Below the pieces are notes generated by a model. That model was not told the DNA's origin, made no database searches, and saw only the letters and a list, made by a program, of their open reading frames with translations. The position numbers were made by a program, and so were the translations under genes. From Priestia taiwanensis (GTDB taxonomy: Bacteria > Bacillota > Bacilli > Bacillales > Bacillaceae_G), in assembly GCF_014638355.1 (NCBI RefSeq), contig NZ_BMFK01000003.1, positions 1-64,000 on the forward strand: a stretch of 64,000 bases of DNA, given 5' to 3'. The stretch's first letter is position 1; every line of letters starts with the position of its first letter. This document shows, one piece after another, positions 1 through 9,100 of this stretch.

Positions 1-57
1 ACGTTTCATGTTTTGTTTAGTTTTCAAAGAACTTCCATCGCTTAAAGCGACCACTTA

Positions 58-86
58 AGATTATCATTTTCAAGAATGCTTGTCAA
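58..86 (-). promoter_or_regulatory. rRNA operon promoter P2 (SigA type)
   Basis: On the minus strand a perfect TTGACA (86-81) and TAATCT (63-58) are separated by exactly 17 bases. The downstream bases (about 40-1) read GTTCTTTGAAAACTAAAC, the conserved leader sequence found before 16S rRNA in Bacillus. The operon itself lies beyond the left edge, so the rRNA genes are inferred, not seen. Confidence 0.8.
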
Positions 87-147
87 CAATCTTTTTTAAA
101 TGTTTTCCTTGTGCTGTTTGAACCGTTGTCCATCAGCGACGTTTATT

Positions 148-176
148 AATATATCACTCCTTCTATATTCGGTCAA
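148..176 (-). promoter_or_regulatory. rRNA operon promoter P1 (SigA type)
   Basis: On the minus strand TTGACC (176-171) and TATATT (153-148) are spaced by 17 bases, about 90 bases upstream of a second promoter of the same kind. Tandem P1/P2 promoters are usual for Bacillus rrn operons. In B. subtilis rrnD also lies next to the perR/ygzB region, which fits. Confidence 0.75.
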
Positions 177-384
177 CACTTTTTCAGCATTTTATTTCTT
201 TTTTTATTTCTACTCATACTAAATAACCGATTCAGTAAGATAATCCCTTATTCATGCTATCTATTTTCAACTATGATATAGTAAAGAAGTGAGCATCTCC
301 TTCTATTATAATAATAGGTAACAGGAGCAATACTTCTTTCTACATAATATTTTCATGTTCACTAACTAACAAAGGAGAAACAAA

Positions 385-741
385 ATGGGGATTAAATACG
401 GGAATAAAATAAACAAGATTCGTTCATTTGCCCTTTCATTGATCTTTATCGGCTTTTTCATCATGTATATCGGAATTTTCTTTAGAGACTCTCCAATATT
501 GATGACGATTTTCATGTTATTAGGGCTACTTTCTATTGTCGCTAGTACTGTTGTCTATTTCTGGATTGGTATGTTATCGACAAAAGCTGTTCAAGTAGTA
601 TGTCCAACATGCAACAAACCTACAAAACTGCTTGGTCGCGTAGACATTTGTATGCATTGCAAAGAGACATTGACGCTTGATCCGTCTCTAGAAGGAAGAG
701 CGTTCGATGAAACGTATAATAAGAAGAAACTTAATAAGTAA
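385..741 (+). CDS. ygzB: UPF0295 membrane protein YgzB
   Basis: A 118-residue protein with two hydrophobic segments (about residues 13-33 and 39-62) and a C-terminal domain with two CxxC pairs (CPTC and CMHC), a possible zinc ribbon. It matches the UPF0295/YgzB family, whose function is unknown. The start at 385 has AAGGAG about 8 bases upstream. It is convergent with perR and shares a terminator with it, the same arrangement as in B. subtilis. Membrane location is inferred from the hydrophobic segments. Confidence 0.88.
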   Translation: MGIKYGNKINKIRSFALSLIFIGFFIMYIGIFFRDSPILMTIFMLLGLLSIVASTVVYFWIGMLSTKAVQVVCPTCNKPTKLLGRVDICMHCKETLTLDPSLEGRAFDETYNKKKLNK

Positions 742-785
742 AAAAGAAGAAGTAGTGGCCATTAGCCAACTACTTCTTCTTTTTC
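741..785. terminator. bidirectional terminator between ygzB and perR
   Basis: AAAGAAGAAGTAGT pairs with ACTACTTCTTCTTT around a short loop, extended by GGC/GCC, with A and T runs on the two sides. It serves both convergent genes. The last codons and stop of perR (762-764) lie inside the stem. Confidence 0.8.
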
Positions 786-1208
786 TTTACATATTGGACA
801 TACACCGTAAATCTCCATTCGGTGATGTGTAATATCAAAACCAGTCTTATGTTGTGCTAACTGTTCAATTTCACCTAAACCGTCACATTCGAAATCGACG
901 ATTTTTCCACAATCTACACAAATAACATGATAATGATCATCTGTTACAAAATCAAAGCGACTAGAAGCATCTCCGTACGTCAACTCTTTCACTAATCCCG
1001 CTTCTTTCAATACCCTTAAGTTATTGTATACAGTCGCTACACTCATATTAGGGAATGTACCTTCTAGCGATTTGTATATTTCATCTGCTGTCGGATGTGA
1101 TTTAGCCTCTATTAAATAATCTAATACCGCATGACGTTGCGGGGTGATTCTAATACCTACTTGCTTTAATTTGGCAATCGCTTCTTTTAAATGCGCATGT
1201 TGATGCAT
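762..1208 (-). CDS. perR: peroxide-sensing repressor PerR (Fur family)
   Basis: A Fur-family metalloregulator that represses peroxide-stress genes until iron-catalysed histidine oxidation inactivates it. Counting from the ATG at 1208 (148 aa), the regulatory metal ligands of B. subtilis PerR are all present: H38, D86, H92, H94 and D105. The structural zinc site is made by C97, C100, C137 and C140. The winged-helix region contains the invariant [12 protein letters not shown] stretch. A GTG at 1214 is possible, but AAGGGG is better spaced (9 bases) for the ATG. Neighbours ygzB and bcp match B. subtilis. PerR rather than Fur or Zur is supported by the aspartate ligands and the neighbourhood. Confidence 0.95.
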   Translation of the reverse strand: MHQHAHLKEAIAKLKQVGIRITPQRHAVLDYLIEAKSHPTADEIYKSLEGTFPNMSVATVYNNLRVLKEAGLVKELTYGDASSRFDFVTDDHYHVICVDCGKIVDFECDGLGEIEQLAQHKTGFDITHHRMEIYGVCPICKEKEEVVG

Positions 1209-1356
1209 CGCCACGCACCCCTTCTACAATATATATTATCAATTAAGAATCTTTATAAATAGTGTACTCCTACCTATGACCTATGTCAACAAATTCCCTT
1301 CATCTACTAAGCATTGGTAAATAAACTTGAGTCTCCCCTACTTATTAATATGCTCC

Positions 1357-1395
1357 ATAAAAAAACTACATACAAGCAAATTTGCTCATATGTAG
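1357..1395 (-). terminator. terminator of the AbgT-family gene
   Basis: A stem of CTACATA...TATGTAG (1366-1395) with an A run at 1357-1365, which is a T run on the minus strand. It lies just downstream of the gene ending at 1408. Confidence 0.8.
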
Positions 1396-1407
1396 CTCTT
1401 TCCATTT

Positions 1408-2937
1408 TTAGTTATTATAATAAATCGGAGCGTTTGGACCAATATCAATTCCTGTTAACATCCAAACGAACAACATGATTACCCAACCGATTGTAAATGC
1501 GATTGAGTACGGTAACATCGTCGCAATTAACGTACCAATCCCCATGTTCTTGTCATACTTCTGAGCAAAGGCAATAATGATTGCAAAGTATGCCATCAAC
1601 GGCGAAATAACATTCGTTGTTGAATCCGCGATACGGTATACAAGCTGTGTTAATTCTGGCGAATAACCTAGTTGCATCATAATTGGTACGAATACAGGCG
1701 CCATGATTGCCCACTTCGCTGACGCACTACCTATGAATAAGTTAATGAATCCAGATACAAAAATAAACATTAAAATAAGCGGAATACCAGAAAGACCTGC
1801 TCCCTCAATAAGTTCCGCACCTCTAACCGCCAATACGATTCCCATATTTGTATAGTTAAAGTATGCAATAAATTGACCAGCAAAGAATGCTAATACAAGG
1901 AATGAGCCCATTGAAGCCATTGTTTCATTTAATTGTTTCGTTACATCACGGTCATTCTTAATTTCCTTCGTCATCACACCATACACAAAGCCAGGTACGA
2001 AGAAGAAAATTAACAATACCGGAACAAGTGACGACATAAATGGTGAAGTTAAAATATCTGCGTGACCTTCACGTAGTGGTCCCCAACTTGGTACAACTAA
2101 TAATGATAATAATCCAATTGTTACGATAAGAGAAATTAACGCTCCCCATAAACCGCGCTTCTCTTCTTTTGATAAATAATTAACTTCCTCTGTTACTTCA
2201 CCTTTGTATTCACCAAGACGTGGCTCAACAATTTTTTCCGTTACAAATGTACCGATAATTGTTAATAAGAATACTGATGCTATCATGAAGTACCAGTTCA
2301 TAGCTAATGTCATACCTTCTGCATATGCTGGATCTAATGTTGCTGCAGCTTTAATTGTTAAATCACCCAATAACGGATCTGTAGCTGTTAATAATAAGTT
2401 CGCACTAAATCCACCCGACACACCAGCAAACGCTGCTGCCAAACCTGCTAATGGATGACGTCCAAGACCTGCGAATAATACCGCACCTAGTGGTGTTAAA
2501 ATAACATAACCAGCATCCGATGCCATACTAGACATAACGCCACCGAATACTAATGCAGCTGTCATTAATGATCTAGGTACAGATGTTACTAATCCACGTA
2601 AACACGCACCAATCAATCCTGTACGTTCCGCAAGACCAATACCAATCATCGTTACTAATACAGTCCCTAGTGGCGGGAAATTAATAAAGTTCGTAATCAT
2701 ATTTTTGAAGATATATGCTATACCTTCCATACTAAGTAAGCTATTAATTGCTAACATTTCGCCTGGCTTTTTAGGGTCCTCAATCTGAACACCTAAGCTA
2801 GCGAAGATAGCAGAAGCTCCCATTACGATTAAGCATAAAATGAAGAATAATGTCACTGGATGCGGAAGACGGTTTCCAACGCGTTCGATGCCGTCTAACA
2901 TGCGTAATACTAATCCTTTTTTCTTTGCTTCAACCAT
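1408..2937 (-). CDS. AbgT-family transporter (p-aminobenzoyl-glutamate type)
   Basis: A 509-residue polytopic membrane protein with about a dozen hydrophobic segments and the family's N-terminal pattern ERVGNRLPHPVTLFF and C-terminal pattern DSTTNVISPLMAYF. AbgT proteins import p-aminobenzoyl-glutamate in E. coli, and some relatives (MtrF, YdaH) are reported to export sulfonamides. Substrate here is unknown. The start has AAGGAAGG upstream. It stands alone between perR and bcp, with its own terminator at 1357-1395. Length is normal for the family. Confidence 0.88.
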   Translation of the reverse strand: MVEAKKKGLVLRMLDGIERVGNRLPHPVTLFFILCLIVMGASAIFASLGVQIEDPKKPGEMLAINSLLSMEGIAYIFKNMITNFINFPPLGTVLVTMIGIGLAERTGLIGACLRGLVTSVPRSLMTAALVFGGVMSSMASDAGYVILTPLGAVLFAGLGRHPLAGLAAAFAGVSGGFSANLLLTATDPLLGDLTIKAAATLDPAYAEGMTLAMNWYFMIASVFLLTIIGTFVTEKIVEPRLGEYKGEVTEEVNYLSKEEKRGLWGALISLIVTIGLLSLLVVPSWGPLREGHADILTSPFMSSLVPVLLIFFFVPGFVYGVMTKEIKNDRDVTKQLNETMASMGSFLVLAFFAGQFIAYFNYTNMGIVLAVRGAELIEGAGLSGIPLILMFIFVSGFINLFIGSASAKWAIMAPVFVPIMMQLGYSPELTQLVYRIADSTTNVISPLMAYFAIIIAFAQKYDKNMGIGTLIATMLPYSIAFTIGWVIMLFVWMLTGIDIGPNAPIYYNN

Positions 2938-3318
2938 TTTCGCACCTTCCTTTTTCTTGAAATTCTATTTCTTCTGTTTTTCATTATATTAAGAAAATAT
3001 TAAAAATGGAAGGTTTTACGTAAAACTTTTATAATTAAAAATGTTATAAATATTCATTTTAATTATTCTAATTATTTAATTAACATACTTAACTATATGG
3101 GTATTTCATTATTTTTTCAAGGGAATATTGTGTTACTTTTCACAAATCCCTTTTTATTACATACATAAATATAAACAATCTATGCAAGTTTCTTCTAAAT
3201 CATAAAAAAAGTGCGAGATTTCTCTCGCACATCCATGCAACACGCTATCATCTGAGGAGGTATGCCCTTACCTTACAATATGTGAGACCCCCTCGTTGTG
3301 TATAGACGTTTTACTTAT
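2938..3318. other. intergenic stretch between the AbgT gene and bcp
   Basis: About 380 bases with no credible ORF. The left half (2938-3200) is very AT-rich and should hold the promoter of the AbgT gene. The right part (3203-3300) contains paired sequences and a strong terminator described separately. Confidence 0.6.
3203..3300 (-). ncRNA. candidate structured RNA or 3' UTR ending in a terminator
   Basis: Reading the minus strand after the bcp stop, GAGGGGGT (3294-3287) can pair with ACCTCCTC (3261-3254). About 20 bases later comes the terminator hairpin GTGCGAGA/TCTCGCAC (3230-3211) followed by seven or more Ts. The terminator lies about 90 bases beyond bcp, and the interval is G+C-rich compared with its surroundings. 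It may be a bcp 3' UTR or a small RNA. I do not recognise a known family. Confidence 0.35.
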
Positions 3319-3786
3319 TTACTTCATGTTTTCTTCAATGTAACGAAGTACTTCTGCTACATGGTCTTTCACACGTACTTTTCTCCATTCATGCACAAGC
3401 TTTCCTTCTGCATCAATTAAGAATGTCGAGCGCTCAATTCCCATGTACTCCTTCCCAAAGTTCTTCTTTAATTTCCATACACCGTAAGCATTTGCTGCTT
3501 CTTGCTTATCGTCTACTAATAACAAGAAAGGCAGGCCATGTTTCTCGATGAATTTTTGATGTTTTTCGAATGGATCTGGGCTCACTCCAAGAATAACTGT
3601 ATTTGCCTCTTCATATGCTGAATGAAAATCACGGAATTCACATGCCTCTGTTGTACATCCTGGTGTCATATCTTTCGGATAAAAATATAACACAACATTC
3701 TTTCCTTTGAAGTCAGTAAGAGAAATATTCTCTCCATTGCTTCCTTGTAAATTAAAATGTGGTGCTACTGTTCCTACTGCTACCAT
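3319..3786 (-). CDS. bcp: thioredoxin-dependent thiol peroxidase (Bcp/PrxQ)
   Basis: A 155-residue atypical 2-Cys peroxiredoxin that reduces hydrogen peroxide and organic hydroperoxides using thioredoxin. The motif PGCTTEACEFRD carries the peroxidatic C44 and the resolving C49, the PrxQ spacing. It is the B. subtilis YgaF counterpart. Its AGGAGG ribosome binding site lies inside the end of the upstream potassium-channel gene and only 3 bases separate the two reading frames, so they are probably one operon. Being close to perR suits a peroxide-defence role, but I see no clear Per box. Confidence 0.93.
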   Translation of the reverse strand: MVAVGTVAPHFNLQGSNGENISLTDFKGKNVVLYFYPKDMTPGCTTEACEFRDFHSAYEEANTVILGVSPDPFEKHQKFIEKHGLPFLLLVDDKQEAANAYGVWKLKKNFGKEYMGIERSTFLIDAEGKLVHEWRKVRVKDHVAEVLRYIEENMK

Positions 3787-3789
3787 TTT

Positions 3790-4221
3790 TCATTTCCTCC
3801 TATTTCTCGGATGACGACCTCGCATCGTTTGCACAACAAATGCTGCTGGCATCGTATATCCAACCAATGCTTCCACAATCGCAATCCATCTTCCTATTTC
3901 ATAAGGTACAATATCCCCATAACCGACGGATAATAATGTAATCGCACTAAAATACATACATACTTCAATTAAATGAGCTGACGGTCTTCCTCCCGTTTCT
4001 CCTAGCGTCTTATTATTTTCTCGGAGAACTTCAATCCCGATTACTTCTAAAGACAGATAGATAAGACCGAAGCCAATTAATATCGTTGCATAAATAGAGC
4101 ATAACAAAAATAAATTAGAAAATGAAAAAAAATAATTTCTTTTTCTAACAGAACGCCATAAATGTTGCAAGCTACGGATAATCCCTACCATTACAATAGA
4201 AAGAATTAACACATACACCAT
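3790..4221 (-). CDS. two-helix potassium channel (Ion_trans_2)
   Basis: A protein of about 143 residues with an N-terminal anchor segment, a second hydrophobic helix, a pore loop and a final helix. The selectivity filter TLLSVGYGD is the K+ channel signature. It lacks the cytoplasmic RCK/TrkA domain of larger channels, so it is a minimal channel. The ATG at 4221 is preferred over the TTG at 4227, because GAGGTGGG sits 7-8 bases before the ATG. It is co-transcribed with bcp downstream (3-base gap). The physiological role is unknown. Confidence 0.85.
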   Translation of the reverse strand: MVYVLILSIVMVGIIRSLQHLWRSVRKRNYFFSFSNLFLLCSIYATILIGFGLIYLSLEVIGIEVLRENNKTLGETGGRPSAHLIEVCMYFSAITLLSVGYGDIVPYEIGRWIAIVEALVGYTMPAAFVVQTMRGRHPRNRRK

Positions 4222-4403
4222 GTCCAACCCACCTCACTCCATCATATGAGACAAGAGATTGAAAAATACAATGGTATTCCATCTTTCCGCATGAAACATG
4301 CTACAATAAAGCAAGATGAATCATTCATTCCGCTTATGGCGAACATCTATATACGTAACGTCCTTCTTTCTACATAGGACATACTTTTTTAGGAGGAAAG
4401 AAA

Positions 4404-5708
4404 GTGAAACATACATTATCCGAACAATTACATGAAGAAGCATTACAACATATCGTTGGTGGTGTTAATAGTCCGTCTCGTTCATATAAAGGAGTTGGCG
4501 GCGGTGCACCTGTTGTAATGGAACGCGGACAAGGTGCTTACTTCTGGGATGTAGATGGTAACAAATATATCGACTATTTAGCAGCGTACGGCCCTATCAT
4601 TACTGGGCATGCTCATCCACATATTACAGAAGCAATTAAGAAAGCAGCTGAAAACGGCGTTTTATACGGAGCTCCAACGAAGCATGAAACAACATTTGCA
4701 AAAATGTTAAAAGAAGCCATCCCTTCAATGGACAAAGTGCGCTTCACAAACTCTGGTACAGAAGCAGTTATGACCACTATCCGTGTTGCTCGTGCTTACA
4801 CAGGTCGCGAAAAAATCATTAAATTTGCTGGATGCTACCACGGTCATTTTGACTTAGTATTAGTTGCAGCTGGCTCTGGTCCCTCAACACTTGGAACACC
4901 TGACTCCGCAGGTGTAACGAAAAATAGCGCAAAAGAAGTTATTACCGTTCCATTTAATAATATTGATGCATTCAAACAAGCAATCGACACGTGGAAAGAC
5001 GAGGTAGCTGCCATCCTAGTAGAACCTATCGTTGGAAACTTTGGTATCGTTATGCCAGAAGCTGGTTTCTTAGAAGCTGTTAATGACATTGCACACGCAA
5101 ATGGATCGCTCGTTATTTACGATGAAGTAATTACTGCCTTCCGCTTTATGTACGGAGGCGCTCAAAACTTACTTGGCGTTACACCTGATTTAACAGCACT
5201 TGGAAAAATCATTGGCGGCGGACTACCTATTGGTGCCTACGGTGGTAAGAAAGAAATTATGGCCCAAGTAGCTCCACTTGGACCAGCATACCAAGCTGGT
5301 ACGATGGCTGGTAACCCTGCTTCCATACAATCTGGTATTGCATGCTTAGAAGTACTAAAACAAGATGGTGTGTATGAGCAACTAGACGAGCTAGGTTCAC
5401 TTCTTGAAAAGGGTATTCGTGCTTGCGCAGATAAATACAGTGCACCAATTACCATTAATCGTCTAAAAGGTGCCTTAACTATTTACTTCACAACCGAAAC
5501 CGTAACAAACTATGAACAAGCGGAAAATACAGATGGAGAAATGTTCGGCAAATTCTTCAAACTAATGCTATCACAAGGTGTTAATTTAGCTCCTTCTAAA
5601 TATGAAGCATGGTTCTTAACAACAGAACATACGAAAGAAGATATTGCCGAAACAATTGAAGCGGTTGATTTCGCCTTCAAATCATTAAAAGAAATATACA
5701 ATTTCTAA
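4404..5708 (+). CDS. gsaB: glutamate-1-semialdehyde 2,1-aminomutase (second copy type, GsaB/HemL2)
   Basis: A PLP enzyme converting glutamate-1-semialdehyde to 5-aminolevulinate in C5-pathway tetrapyrrole synthesis. It has 434 residues, the normal length. The PLP lysine is K268 in [10 protein letters not shown], and the cofactor-binding D240 sits in [11 protein letters not shown]. It starts with GTG at 4404, with AGGAGG 7 bases upstream. Its position beside bcp and perR matches gsaB (ygaE-gsaB-ygaF-perR) in B. subtilis rather than hemL of the hemAXCDBL operon, so a second copy elsewhere is expected. Confidence 0.93.
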   Translation: MKHTLSEQLHEEALQHIVGGVNSPSRSYKGVGGGAPVVMERGQGAYFWDVDGNKYIDYLAAYGPIITGHAHPHITEAIKKAAENGVLYGAPTKHETTFAKMLKEAIPSMDKVRFTNSGTEAVMTTIRVARAYTGREKIIKFAGCYHGHFDLVLVAAGSGPSTLGTPDSAGVTKNSAKEVITVPFNNIDAFKQAIDTWKDEVAAILVEPIVGNFGIVMPEAGFLEAVNDIAHANGSLVIYDEVITAFRFMYGGAQNLLGVTPDLTALGKIIGGGLPIGAYGGKKEIMAQVAPLGPAYQAGTMAGNPASIQSGIACLEVLKQDGVYEQLDELGSLLEKGIRACADKYSAPITINRLKGALTIYFTTETVTNYEQAENTDGEMFGKFFKLMLSQGVNLAPSKYEAWFLTTEHTKEDIAETIEAVDFAFKSLKEIYNF

Positions 5709-5725
5709 AAATTATTATCTCGATA

Positions 5726-5760
5726 AAAACGCCTTTTCCCTTGACGATAAGGCGTTTTTT
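5726..5760 (+). terminator. gsaB terminator
   Basis: AAAACGCCTT and AAGGCGTTTT form a stem around a 13-base loop, followed by a T run. Confidence 0.85.
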
Positions 5761-6116
5761 CTTGATATCCACTTTCAGTTTTCTGAAAAAACTGAAAATA
5801 AATAATTGTTTTTCTTTAAAGTTGATATTAAAATAGAGAAATAGATACGCAAGAACGCTCGTAATTTGTATCGTTTTGCAGAAAGTGAAGAGGGACACTT
5901 TCTATATTGCAATACAACTGCATACAATGCGCACAATCTCGAATGAATAATCATACTATTGTGCCTTACACCCAATGATTTCTTTGACAACAACTAATGT
6001 CATTTTAAAGAAGAAAAAACAGGCTAGGGGGCGATGCTCCCTAGTTTATTTTTCAAAACCACAAATTAATATTTAATCATTTTTATTTATAAAAATAAGA
6101 GAAAGCAGGTGTTAAC
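5761..6116. other. leader/promoter region of the glutamate synthase gene
   Basis: About 355 bases without a credible ORF. It holds an imperfect hairpin around 5771-5797 and a second, terminator-like hairpin at 6024-6050 close to the gene start. The rest is AT-rich and presumably carries the promoter. Confidence 0.5.
6024..6050 (+). terminator. terminator-like hairpin in the gltA leader
   Basis: CTAGGGGGC (6024-6032) pairs with GCTCCCTAG (6036-6044), one wobble, followed by TTTATTTTTC. It lies about 70 bases before the gltA ATG. It may be an attenuator or the end of a short upstream transcript; which of the two cannot be decided from the sequence. Confidence 0.5.
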
Positions 6117-9100
6117 ATGAGAAAAAAATCTCTATATGGGTTACATAACCCAGCTTCCTTCCAACACTATCACTTACACGAGCATGATGCTTGCGGAGTC
6201 GTATCTGTTATGGAGAAAAAACGAATTCCAACAAAAGCGAATATCGACCTGTGTATAGATGCGCTTATTACAATGAATCACCGTGCCGGATTTATTAACG
6301 GAGAAGGTGATGGTGTTGGGATTCATATGGACCTTCCAAAAGCACTGTGGCAAGAAAAGTTACAACGGGCAAATATTGATACTAACCTCCTTCATCGTGA
6401 AGATTTCGTTGTTGGCCACATCTTCATTAAGCGACACACAGATGTAGTTACGCTACAGCAGCAGATGAAACAACAAATTACAGATCAAGGATTCCACTTC
6501 TTATATGAAACACAAGCTGTCACACAGACAGATGCACTTGGACCGTTAGGAAAGGTTGAAGAACCAATCTTTTGGCAAATTGCTTTCATCCCAGAAAATC
6601 CAACAGCTAATTTAGACGCTACCTTATTCGACTTAACAATCTCATTTGAACAAAGTGATGATATTCATGTCGCTTCCTTAAGTACACATCATGTTGTATA
6701 CAAAGTAATGGGAGCCGGCGACACACTCGTAAACTATTACACTGATTTATCCAATCCATTAATTGCTTCCACGATGACACTTGGGCATAATCGTTATTCA
6801 ACAAATACACTGTCGACCTTTTTCCGTGTACAACCATTTAGTATCCTTGGACATAACGGGGAAATTAATACCATTTCTACGTTACGAGATCAAGCAGAAA
6901 TGTTAAACGTTCCACTCACAAACGGCGGAAGTGATTCACAAGATTTAAACCGAGTAATCGACACACTTCTATCTAAACATTCATACTCGTTATTTGAGGC
7001 ATTGGAAATACTTTTCCCACCAATTGTGAATGAGATAAAAGCATACGAAACAGCAAAACAAGATGTATACACATATATCCGAGAAGCATGGGGACATTTC
7101 GCTCAAGGTCCTGCTGGCATTATCTCTCGTCATAAAGACGAAGCGGTATTTAGTGTAGATTCCCTTGGATTACGTCCCCTTTGGAAGCTTGAAACAGAGA
7201 GTTCATATATTTTCGCTTCCGAACAAGGTGTTGTTTTACCAAGTGAATATGTAGCAGAGCCAAAGACACTTGCTCCAGGTGAAAAAGTCGGTTTGAAATG
7301 GGCACCAAATGGGATGATGCTCCTTTATTCATATGAAACATTTCAAAAAGAAGTGCAAGCACGTCTCAGTAACCGGCTAGTAATTGACGAGTATCACCAA
7401 AACCTCACATTACCTGCTTACGGAGAACCAACAATGTATCACTCAAACGAGAAAGTAGAAACATTCCAATATGCAGCATTCGGATGGGATAGAGAACACA
7501 TTCAATTACTTGAACAAATGGCGGAAAAAGGAGTTGAGCCAATTCGCTCCCTTGGACACGATGCACCGCTTGCAGCATTAGATCCAGAACGTCGTAACAT
7601 TGCTGATTTCTTAAAAGAAAGCGTTGCGGTTGTAACAAACCCTGCCATTGACCGAGATCGTGAGGTAGAACACTTCTCGACACGCGTTATCATTGGAAAA
7701 CGTCCGTCCCTATACACAAAGCAATCAAAAGAGTTAATAGTCGAACTCCCTTCTCCAATTCTAGTAGAAGGAAAACATGGCTACCAACTTGCAAACGAAC
7801 AAACAACCGCTTCTTATGAGCAATTACTTGGACTATTTGAAGAGAAACAAGCAGGTTATGTTTTATCTGCAACCTTCTCTCCAAACGAATCGATTGAAGA
7901 AGCGATACAACGCCTTACGAAAGAAGCAATTACTGCGGTACAAAACGGAGCACATTTACTTGTACTCGATGATAAAAAAGCACACAATGAGGATCATTTA
8001 TGGTTCGATCCACATCTTATTGTTGCTTCCTTAAATGATGCTTTAGTAGAGAATCAACTTCGTCGTCATTGTTCTCTACTCCTCCGTTCTGGCGCAATTC
8101 GTTCTTTACACGATTTTATTACCGCTTTTGGCTTAGGAGCAGATGCGATTAGTCCATACTTAATGTTTGCAACGGTATACGAAGAAGAATATACACCAAC
8201 ATCTAATTTATATAGTGCATTAACGAAAGGGTTAGAAAAAGTCATCTCTACTATTGGTATCCATGAGTTACGTGGATACGGTCGCTTATTCTCTGCGATT
8301 GGATTACACAATGACATAGCAAACACACTGAACGTACCAAACTTCTTAGGCTCTAATTCACTAGCTTATGATTTTGCTAGTATGAAAGAAGATGCACGAA
8401 AACGCCAAGAAGATTACCATAATGAAAAAACAAGAATGCGTAAAACGTTCCATATCTTCCCTCGTGTCTGGAAAGCTATTGGAGAAGTCGCAAGAAGTGG
8501 TGCATATGACGATTACAGACAGAAACTACAAGAAATAGAAGAAGCAACACCAATTAGCATTCGCCACTTAACGAATATACAACCTGCCAACAAACAAGCA
8601 GATTCTACATCTGTGTCGCTTTCTGTTGGCACACACGACCTACCATTTATCATCAGCTCGATGTCATTTGGTTCGCAAAATGAAGTAGCTTTCCGCGCTT
8701 ATGCAGAAGCAGCAGATCAATTGAATATGATTAGCTTAAATGGTGAAGGCGGCGAAATTAAAGATATGATCGGCAAGTACCCAAATACTCGCGGTCAACA
8801 AATTGCATCTGGACGTTTCGGAGTAAATGCAGACTTGCTTAACTCCTCTAACCTTTTAGAAATCAAAATTGGGCAAGGCGCAAAACCTGGTGAAGGTGGT
8901 CACTTACCAGGTTCAAAAGTAACGGAAAAAATCGCCGAAGCACGTAATGCAACGAAAGGATCTGACTTAATCTCACCGTCAAATAACCATGATATTTATT
9001 CGATTGAAGATTTGGCACAAATGATTAGTGAATTAAAGACAGCAAACGACAAAGCAAAAGTAGCCGTAAAAGTTCCTGTTGTACCGAATATCGGCACAAT

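Noticed and set aside
1215..1300. Per box in the perR promoter
   Set aside because: AT-rich dyads are present, but none fits TTATAATNATTATAA closely enough to claim.
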